From the NCBI GenBank assembly GCA_964417785.1, contig CAYQJO010000293.1:1-5212 (forward strand): a stretch of DNA of 5,212 nt, in the 5' to 3' direction. Made by a program: the position numbers and the translations under genes. The stretch comes from DAOTUL01 sp034437435. Lineage in GTDB: Bacteria > Chloroflexota > Anaerolineae > Aggregatilineales > Phototrophicaceae. The notes under the pieces were generated by a model. The model was not told where the DNA came from and made no database searches. It saw only the letters and a program-made list of their open reading frames with translations. This document shows, one piece after another, positions 1 to 4,116 of the stretch; position 1 is the stretch's first letter, and each line of letters opens with the position of its first letter.

Positions 1-60
1 CTTTGCGGTTCAGAAACATCAATCAAGCTGTAATTCGGTTTGAAGCGATTGCCCTGCCGG

Positions 61-92
61 GCTATGTGTTTTTCTGGAAACGCCTTAGCGGG
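61..92 (+). repeat. Dispersed repeat arm, copy C
   Basis: This 32-bp block matches 4059-4090 at 28 of 32 positions in the same orientation; the differences are at 68, 81, 86 and 89. It also matches the reverse strand of 3949-3979, after a 4-base deletion and a 1-base insertion in that copy. The shared core is GCTAT, a T-run, then CTGGAAA and GCCT. It contains a short dyad, TTTC-TG-GAAA. This copy lies just upstream of the -10 element of the first Uma2 gene, so it covers the -35 region. Positions 1-60 to its left show no gene or clear site. The repeat is directly visible; its nature (mobile repeat or shared operator) is unknown. Confidence 0.7.
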
Positions 93-104
93 ACATGCTA
101 TAAT
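75..104 (+). promoter_or_regulatory. Extended -10 promoter of the Uma2 pair
   Basis: A perfect TATAAT at 99-104 is preceded by TG at 96-97, which makes an extended -10 (TGCTATAAT). No good -35 is present: TGGAAA at 75-80, with an 18-bp spacer, is the nearest candidate and lies inside the dispersed repeat arm. Transcription would start near 111, giving a leader of about 22 nt. That leader contains the Shine-Dalgarno sequence GAGGTGA (123-129), just before the ATG at 133. Confidence 0.65.
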
Positions 105-132
105 CGAGATGTACGACAATCCGAGGTGAGCC

Positions 133-389
133 ATGCACGCTGAACAACTCGATTCTACCACCATGACCGAAGCCGAGTATNNNNNNNNNNNNNNNNNNNN
201 NNNNNNNNNNNNNNNNNNNNNNNNNNNNNNNNNNNNNNNNNNNNNNNNNNNNNNNNNNNNNNNNNNNNNNNNNNNNNNNNTCTGTGGACCTACCAGCACA
301 CCACCGGATTGGAGAGCGACATCCACCTGCCGTCGCTGGATTGCACGCTGGCGCTGTCGAAGGTGTACCGCAATGTGCGATGGGAGTGA
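133..389 (+). CDS. Uma2-family (DUF820) protein, first tandem copy, interrupted by assembly gap
   Basis: The first 16 residues (MHAEQLDSTTMTEAEY) are identical to those of the gene at 393. After the N run the reading continues in the frame of 282 as LWTYQHTTGLESDIHLPS and so on, to a TGA at 387-389. The tail reads VYRNVRWE, a normal Uma2-type C-terminus. The frames on either side of the gap disagree by the N count (282 minus 133 is not a multiple of three). They agree if about 425 bases are missing, as the second copy predicts, so the gene is probably intact in the organism and about 192 residues long. Uma2 proteins have a PD-(D/E)XK nuclease-like fold and mostly unknown roles; the catalytic centre of this copy falls in the gap. 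It is preceded by GAGGTGA and a strong -10. Its stop lies 3 bp before the next start, so the two copies are surely co-transcribed. Confidence 0.88.
181..280. other. Assembly gap (100 N)
   Basis: There are exactly 100 unknown bases, the usual placeholder for a gap of unknown size. The gap falls inside the first of two near-identical tandem genes, which is where short-read assembly would break. Aligning the flanks to the intact copy places the missing part opposite 441-865, or 425 bp if only one gene is involved. A larger gap holding further copies cannot be excluded. Confidence 0.97.
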
Positions 390-392
390 GCC

Positions 393-977
393 ATGCACGC
401 TGAACAACTCGATTCTACCACCATGACCGAAGCCGAGTATCTGGCGTTCGAGGAATCCAGCCAGGAGAAGCACGAATACGTCGGCGGCTACGTCTACGCC
501 ATGACCGGCGGCACGGCCAGACATGCATTTATCACATCGAATACGATAACGCAACTGGGCATACACCTGGGCGATAGCGATTGTTCTATCGGGTCGCCCG
601 ACCTGGAAGTTTACATCGCCGCCAGGCAAGCCTTTCGCTATCCTGATATATCGGTCGTCTGTGGTGATCCGATCTTCGTTGAGGGGCGCGAGGATGTCAT
701 CACCAACCCGATTCTGCTGGTGGAGGTGCTGTCGCCATCCACCGCCAAGAAAGACCACCACGACAAACTGCACGAATACACCCAGATACCCACGCTCCAC
801 GACTACCTGCTGGTTGCACAAGAGTCTCCGGGCATCGAACTGTATTCACGGCAGCAGGAGACCGGTCTGTGGACCTACCAGCACACCACCGGATTGGAGA
901 GCGACATCCACCTGCCGTCGTTGGATTGCACGCTGGCGCTGTCGAAGGTGTACCGGCGCGTCACGTTTGATGGGTGA
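393..977 (+). CDS. Uma2-family endonuclease-like protein (DUF820), second tandem copy
   Basis: This 194-residue protein has the usual Uma2 length and motif order. The N-terminal segment reads EKHEYVGGYVYAMTGGTARHA (residues 25-45), where the family normally has a YEyidG...aggsprH pattern. It is followed by YPDIS with Asp85, then LLVEVLSPST with Glu111, and a downstream Lys125 in DKLHEY. Asp85, Glu111 and Lys125 fit the PD-(D/E)XK metal-nuclease core as it appears in this family. The name Uma2 endonuclease comes from structure; cellular function is generally unproven, though the genes are often numerous in Chloroflexota and Cyanobacteria. The start at 393 is chosen because the first copy conserves it and GGAG (383-386) sits 6 nt upstream. 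An internal Met11 is possible. The Shine-Dalgarno overlaps the end of the preceding gene, suggesting translational coupling. The C-terminus (YRRVTFDG) differs from that of the first copy (YRNVRWE). Confidence 0.92.
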   Translation: MHAEQLDSTTMTEAEYLAFEESSQEKHEYVGGYVYAMTGGTARHAFITSNTITQLGIHLGDSDCSIGSPDLEVYIAARQAFRYPDISVVCGDPIFVEGREDVITNPILLVEVLSPSTAKKDHHDKLHEYTQIPTLHDYLLVAQESPGIELYSRQQETGLWTYQHTTGLESDIHLPSLDCTLALSKVYRRVTFDG

Positions 978-980
978 ATG

Positions 981-989
981 TGGTATCCT
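981..989 (+). promoter_or_regulatory. Possible weak extended -10 before the sulfatase
   Basis: TGGTATCCT fits an extended -10 (TGN-TATCCT, four of six bases to TATAAT) in the 44-bp spacer between the Uma2 gene and the sulfatase. No convincing -35 is seen at 16-18 bp. The short spacer would also allow read-through from the Uma2 promoter, so this site is only a candidate. Confidence 0.25.
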
Positions 990-1021
990 TGAGCCATCCA
1001 CTTTAGCACTGAGGAGGCCAC

Positions 1022-2428
1022 ATGACCAACATCATTTTTATCATGTCGGATGACCACGCCGCGCACGCCATCAGCGCGTATGGCAGCCGTATTAACACCA
1101 CACCCCACATTGACCGCATCGCCCAGGGTGGCATGCGCTTCGACAACTGCTTCTGCACCAATTCGATCTGCACACCGAGCCGCGCCACCATCCTCACCGG
1201 CACCTACAATCACATCAACCGCGTGACCACACTTGACACCCATATAGACAACCGCCTGGAAACCGTCGCCAAAATCCTGCAACGCAGCGGCTACCAGACC
1301 GGCATATTCGGCAAGTGGCATCTGGGGACCGGACCCGACCACTGCCCGACCGGTTTCGATGACTGGGCTGTTCTGCCCGGCCAGGGCCTCTACCACAACC
1401 CGGAGTTCATCTTCAAGGGACCGGGCGGCGGTCAGCGGCGGACTGTCCAGGGCTATGTGACCGACCTCATCACCGATATGAGTCTGGACTGGCTCAGGGA
1501 CCGCGATCCCGACCGGCCCTTCTTCCTGATGTGCCACCATAAAGCGCCGCACCGCGCCTGGGAACCGGACGAGAAGCACGCCGGGATGTATCTGGACGAG
1601 GACATCCCTGAACCGGAGACACTCTACGACGATTACAGCAACCGCGCCAGCGCCGCCGCTGCCGCCGAGATGCGCGTGGGTGTGCATATGAATTTCCCCG
1701 ACCTCAAGGCCGTCATCAACCACGATATGCCGGAAAACGATCTGCGCAAATGGGCCTACCAGCGCTACATCAAGGATTATCTGCGCGTGGTGGCGTCGAT
1801 TGACGATAATGTCGGGCGCATCCTGGATTATCTGGACGAGGCCGGGCTGACCGAGGACACCATGATTATTTACACCAGCGACCAGGGCTTCTTCCTGGGC
1901 GATCATGGCTGGTACGATAAACGCTTCATGTACGAGGAATCGCTGCGTATGCCGTTCTTGATCCGCTATCCGGAGAAAGTCGCCGCCGGGACAACCAACA
2001 CGGATATGATCCGCAACGTCGATTTCGCCCCGACCTGGCTGGAAGCCGCCGGCATCGAGGTCCCCGACGAGATGCAGGGCCGGTCCTTCCTGCCGGTTCT
2101 GGAAGGCAGCACGCCCGATGATTGGGAGCATAAGCTGTACTATCGCTACTGGATGCACCGGACGCACCACAACGTTTACGCCCATTACGGCATCCGCACA
2201 CCCGATTACAAGCTGATTTACTACTATGCCGATGCGATGGGGACCGACGGCTCGATTGAAGGCAGTTTCGAGCCGGAATGGGAACTGTTCGACCTCAACG
2301 CCGACCCGTATGAGTTGAACAACGTCTATCACGATCCGGCCTATGCCGACACCATCACATCGTTGAAAGCGGACCTGTATCGCCTGCAAGCCGAGGTCGG
2401 CGACGAGCGCTACTACAAGGACATTTAG
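1022..2428 (+). CDS. Type I sulfatase, GlcNAc-6-sulfatase / mucin-desulfating-like
   Basis: This 468-residue arylsulfatase-superfamily enzyme would hydrolyse sulfate esters, probably on a sulfated sugar. The formylglycine motif is CTPSR at 50-54, with Cys50 as the residue to be oxidised, inside SICTPSRATILTG. Calcium ligands are visible as Asp10-Asp11 at the end of the first strand and Asp287-Gln288 in TSDQGFFLGDHGWYDKR (285-301). GKWHLG (97-102), HHKAPH (172-177) and Lys300 are further active-site elements. The NSICTPSR and SDQGFFLG-HGWYDKR style resembles GlcNAc-6-sulfatases and mucin-desulfating enzymes, but substrate cannot be read reliably. The length is complete, ending in the usual FDL-ADPYELNN C-terminal element. 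There is no signal peptide: the first beta strand begins at residue 3, so the enzyme looks cytoplasmic unless exported another way. The start has a strong AGGAGG at 1012-1017. No formylglycine-generating enzyme is in the window. Confidence 0.95.
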   Translation: MTNIIFIMSDDHAAHAISAYGSRINTTPHIDRIAQGGMRFDNCFCTNSICTPSRATILTGTYNHINRVTTLDTHIDNRLETVAKILQRSGYQTGIFGKWHLGTGPDHCPTGFDDWAVLPGQGLYHNPEFIFKGPGGGQRRTVQGYVTDLITDMSLDWLRDRDPDRPFFLMCHHKAPHRAWEPDEKHAGMYLDEDIPEPETLYDDYSNRASAAAAAEMRVGVHMNFPDLKAVINHDMPENDLRKWAYQRYIKDYLRVVASIDDNVGRILDYLDEAGLTEDTMIIYTSDQGFFLGDHGWYDKRFMYEESLRMPFLIRYPEKVAAGTTNTDMIRNVDFAPTWLEAAGIEVPDEMQGRSFLPVLEGSTPDDWEHKLYYRYWMHRTHHNVYAHYGIRTPDYKLIYYYADAMGTDGSIEGSFEPEWELFDLNADPYELNNVYHDPAYADTITSLKADLYRLQAEVGDERYYKDI

Positions 2429-2438
2429 GCCGCAATGC

Positions 2439-2464
2439 GTAGGGACAGGCCCATGTGCCTGTCC
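2439..2464 (+). repeat. Solo GTAG-headed hairpin (REP-like) between convergent genes
   Basis: GTAG at 2439-2442 is followed by a perfect 8-bp stem, GGACAGGC (2443-2450) and GCCTGTCC (2457-2464), with a 6-nt loop. It shares the GTAG-GGAC head with the two hairpins at 3987-4047, while the inner stem differs but still pairs. It lies 10 bp after the sulfatase stop and 21 bp from the end of the oppositely oriented dehydrogenase, so it may also end transcription from both sides. No T-run follows it, so a classical intrinsic terminator is not supported. A weaker small dyad (CAATC...GATTG, 2464-2477) follows. Confidence 0.75.
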
Positions 2465-2485
2465 AATCGCCCGATTGAGATGCGG

Positions 2486-3466
2486 CTACCCCCACTTAAA
2501 CGCGGCGGTGATGATGTCGCCGGTGCGCGTTTGCAGCGTGTCGTAGATGCGTTGGGCGTCGGCGGGATCGACCACCGCGCCGATGAGGTTGCGCACATCC
2601 AGCAGGCCGCGCTGCATCAGATCAATCACCGTGCGGAAATCACGCGGTTGGGCGTCACGCGGAACGAGAAACACGGCTTCTTTATGGAAGGCGTCGTGAT
2701 AATCCAGCGCGAAATCGCCGGGATAGCTGCCCTGGATGACGTAGCGGCCAGCGGGTGTGGGGATGTCGTCCCAGGGCCGGTCGCGCACCTGGTGGATGGC
2801 CTCACGCATGACGGCGGGATAGCCGGTGGCATCGACCACGCTGTCGGCTCCCTGCGGGAAATAGCGGCGGAAGTCGGTCAGCCCCGTTGGCACGAATGCC
2901 TGGACCCCGGCCTCCTGTGCCAGTTGCACGCGGCCCGGTGCCAGGTCGGCGGCGACGGTGTGTGCGCCGCTGAGGGTGTGCAGGCGGGCGGATAGCTGGC
3001 CGATAGCGCCCAGGCCGATGACAGCGATCTGCTCGTGCGGCTGCGGCATATTCAGGCGCAGACCGTGATAGGCGATGGCGGCCAGATGGGTGATGGACGC
3101 ATCCAGCGACTCGACGTTCTCTGGCAGCGGGATGACCGCGTTCTCGGCGCGGACGACGTGAGCGCAGTGACCGCCCCACATGGTTTTCACGCTGGCGGCG
3201 GCGGTGCCGCTGCTGTAGACGCGGGTCCCGGCGGCCAGTGATGTTCCGGCCCAGGCAGCGACGACCGTGCCGGTCATGCTGTAGCCGGGTATATAAGGAA
3301 AGGACATATCTGGCTGCCTGCCGCCCAGCGCCCGCAGTTCGGTGCCGGGACTGATGCAGGAATAGGCTGTCTCGATCAGGACCTCGCCCGGCCCCGGCTC
3401 CGGCACCTCGACCGGCTGCAATTCAACGCGATTCGGCTCGACAACAACGAGTGCCTGTGTGTTCAT
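2486..3466 (-). CDS. Medium-chain dehydrogenase/reductase, BchC-like subgroup without the usual zinc motif
   Basis: This 326-residue protein has an N-terminal GroES-like domain (about 1-125) and a Rossmann domain. GLGAIG (151-156) binds the dinucleotide, and Asp174 at the end of the next strand suggests NAD(H) rather than NADP(H). CISPGTE (37-43) and PGYSMTG (60-66) replace the classical C-x-D and GHE-x-x-G zinc motifs: Tyr62 stands where the catalytic-zinc His is expected. The four-Cys structural zinc lobe is absent. This pattern is typical of the MDR branch that includes 2-hydroxyethyl-bacteriochlorophyllide dehydrogenase (BchC) and many uncharacterised relatives. The substrate is unknown, and nothing nearby points to chlorophyll synthesis. 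The start is placed at 3466 (MNTQALVVV) because AGAGGA lies about 5 nt upstream. A longer reading from 3517 would add 17 unlikely residues and overlap the hemerythrin gene. It runs 38 bp downstream of that gene on the same strand and may be co-transcribed with it. Confidence 0.9.
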   Translation of the reverse strand: MNTQALVVVEPNRVELQPVEVPEPGPGEVLIETAYSCISPGTELRALGGRQPDMSFPYIPGYSMTGTVVAAWAGTSLAAGTRVYSSGTAAASVKTMWGGHCAHVVRAENAVIPLPENVESLDASITHLAAIAYHGLRLNMPQPHEQIAVIGLGAIGQLSARLHTLSGAHTVAADLAPGRVQLAQEAGVQAFVPTGLTDFRRYFPQGADSVVDATGYPAVMREAIHQVRDRPWDDIPTPAGRYVIQGSYPGDFALDYHDAFHKEAVFLVPRDAQPRDFRTVIDLMQRGLLDVRNLIGAVVDPADAQRIYDTLQTRTGDIITAAFKWG

Positions 3467-3487
3467 CGTAATCCTCTTTTTGGTTGG

Positions 3488-3517
3488 ATTGTAGTGCAAG
3501 GCGATCAGTGAACGCAA
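3488..3517 (-). promoter_or_regulatory. Candidate promoter of the dehydrogenase
   Basis: On the minus strand, TTGCGT (3512-3517) and TACAAT (3488-3493) are separated by 18 bp, a fair sigma-70-type pair about 20 bp upstream of the ATG at 3466. The -35 lies inside the last codons of the hemerythrin gene. If real, the dehydrogenase can be transcribed on its own as well as by read-through. Confidence 0.45.
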
Positions 3518-3897
3518 TGGCGCAGTTTGGTGTCGGTCCCCATGATATGGTTGACGATCCAGGTGCCGAGTTCCATCACCGTGTCACGCATCACCTGGGG
3601 GTCCGTCTCGGACACGGCATAGCGTTCCGCCAGCGTGTTCACGCGGCTGATGAAGTGTGCGTGGGCCTTCTGGTTGGCTTCTGCCACCGGGCAGTTATAC
3701 TCGGCCATACAGTGTTCTTCGCGTTGGAAGTGCCACTCGACATAGAACTGAAGGAATCCCAGGATTTCGCCGGTCTCCTCGCGCCCCTTGCCGTTCTCCA
3801 CGGCCTCGTAAAGCTGGTTGAATTTGACGAACAACTCCTTGTGCTGCTCATCGAGATAGTCAATTCCGGTTTTCATCGATTCGTCCCAGGCAATCAT
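3505..3897 (-). CDS. Bacteriohemerythrin with an Asn at one iron-ligand position
   Basis: This 130-residue single-domain hemerythrin is a four-helix bundle that holds a di-iron centre, binding O2 or sensing/buffering oxygen or iron in the cytoplasm. It opens with the family start W-DES..TGI-..DEQH. Expected ligands seen are His19 (DEQHKEL), His56 and Glu60 (HFQREEHCM), His79, His117 and Asp122 (HIMGTD). The family's H-x-x-x-H pair reads Asn75-Q-K-A-His79, so one of the five usual histidines appears to be Asn. His81 lies close by but out of register. The segment CPVAEANQKAHAHF may mark a subgroup of its own. The length is normal. GAGGG lies 4 nt before the ATG at 3897. Upstream is the repeat-rich gap, and downstream is the dehydrogenase on the same strand. 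No signal peptide or fused signalling domain is present. Confidence 0.93.
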   Translation of the reverse strand: MIAWDESMKTGIDYLDEQHKELFVKFNQLYEAVENGKGREETGEILGFLQFYVEWHFQREEHCMAEYNCPVAEANQKAHAHFISRVNTLAERYAVSETDPQVMRDTVMELGTWIVNHIMGTDTKLRHCVH

Positions 3898-3948
3898 CGG
3901 TCCCTCTGCTTCTATATATTCGGAATCACGACCAGCACTATGATCTTA

Positions 3949-3979
3949 CCATCTCAGGCGTTTCCAAGAAAATAGCTAT
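3949..3979 (-). repeat. Dispersed repeat arm, copy A (left inverted arm)
   Basis: Read on the minus strand, this block carries GCTAT, a shortened T-run, CTTGGAAACGCCT and GAG. It matches the arms at 61-92 and 4059-4090 with a 4-base deletion and a 1-base insertion; GGAAACGCCT is identical to copy C. Together with 4059-4090 it forms an inverted pair around the hairpin doublet. It also sits about 50 bp upstream of the hemerythrin start. At the spacing where copy C has TATAAT, this copy has CATAGT (3937-3942 on the minus strand), a weak -10 at best. Confidence 0.65.
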
Positions 3980-3986
3980 TCACACG

Positions 3987-4047
3987 GCGGACGCGAAAAA
4001 TCGCGTCCCTACGAAATGTGGGTAGGGACGGCATTATTGCCGTCCGC
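3987..4047. repeat. Head-to-head GTAG hairpin doublet (REPIN-like)
   Basis: There are two perfect 8-bp stems with 4-nt loops. The left hairpin pairs GGACGCGA (3989-3996) with TCGCGTCC (4001-4008). The right pairs GGACGGCA (4026-4033) with TGCCGTCC (4038-4045). Each is headed by GTAG: on the minus strand at 4009-4012 and on the plus strand at 4022-4025, so the heads face each other across a 9-nt spacer. CGTCCCTAC (4004-4012) can alternatively pair with GTAGGGACG (4022-4030), and GCGGACG (3987-3993) with CGTCCGC (4041-4047). This gives one long imperfect cruciform. GTAG-headed inverted hairpin pairs are the layout of REP/REPIN elements mobilised by RAYT (Y1) transposases; membership of that family is inferred. 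It lies downstream of the acyltransferase and may also block read-through. Confidence 0.8.
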
Positions 4048-4058
4048 AGAAATGTAGA

Positions 4059-4090
4059 GCTATGTATTTTTCTGGAAAAGCCTCAGAGGG
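4059..4090 (+). repeat. Dispersed repeat arm, copy B (right inverted arm)
   Basis: This 32-bp block matches 61-92 at 28 of 32 positions, and it is the inverted partner of 3949-3979 around the hairpin doublet. It holds the dyad TTTTC-TG-GAAAA (4068-4079) and ends in CCTCAGAGG, a 9-bp palindrome. It lies 26 bp beyond the stop of the acyltransferase gene (minus strand), so it cannot serve as that gene's promoter. Confidence 0.7.
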
Positions 4091-4116
4091 CGAATTAAAC
4101 ATAAAGCTTTCTTTCA

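Larger units (their letters stand above)
126..955 (+). repeat. Tandem duplication of a Uma2 gene
   Basis: Positions 126-180 are identical to 386-440 (55 bp). Positions 281-370 match 866-955 with one difference in 90 bp: C336 versus T921, a synonymous CTG/TTG leucine change. The two blocks are the start and end of one gene, present twice in a row. The middle of the first copy is hidden in the N run. The repeat unit is about 570 bp by the intact copy (386-955). After 370/955 the two sequences diverge abruptly. Confidence 0.93.

Noticed and set aside
133..426. A continuous 97-residue protein reading through the N run
   Set aside because: The frame across the gap depends on the arbitrary count of 100 N. 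The part after the gap is out of frame with the Uma2 tail seen in the intact copy.
133..977. The Uma2 pair as a defence or toxin system
   Set aside because: Uma2 proteins have a nuclease-like fold, but there is no partner gene, antitoxin, helicase or methylase next to them, and tandem Uma2 copies are common in genomes of this type.
875..2389. A 504-codon open frame on the minus strand opposite the sulfatase
   Set aside because: It is a mirror of a GC-biased coding strand: the translation is a Val/Ile/Gly/Ala-rich string with no motif. It overlaps a complete, well-recognised sulfatase and also the end of the Uma2 gene.
2435..2995. A 186-codon plus-strand open frame over the dehydrogenase 3' half
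   Set aside because: It is antisense to a clear MDR gene, begins inside the hairpin region, and shows no recognisable domain or ribosome site.
3987..4047. A CRISPR array or an intrinsic terminator
   Set aside because: There are only two units, in inverted orientation and with no spacers, so it is not CRISPR. The hairpins lack a following T-run on either strand, so a standard terminator is not supported, although they could still hinder transcription.
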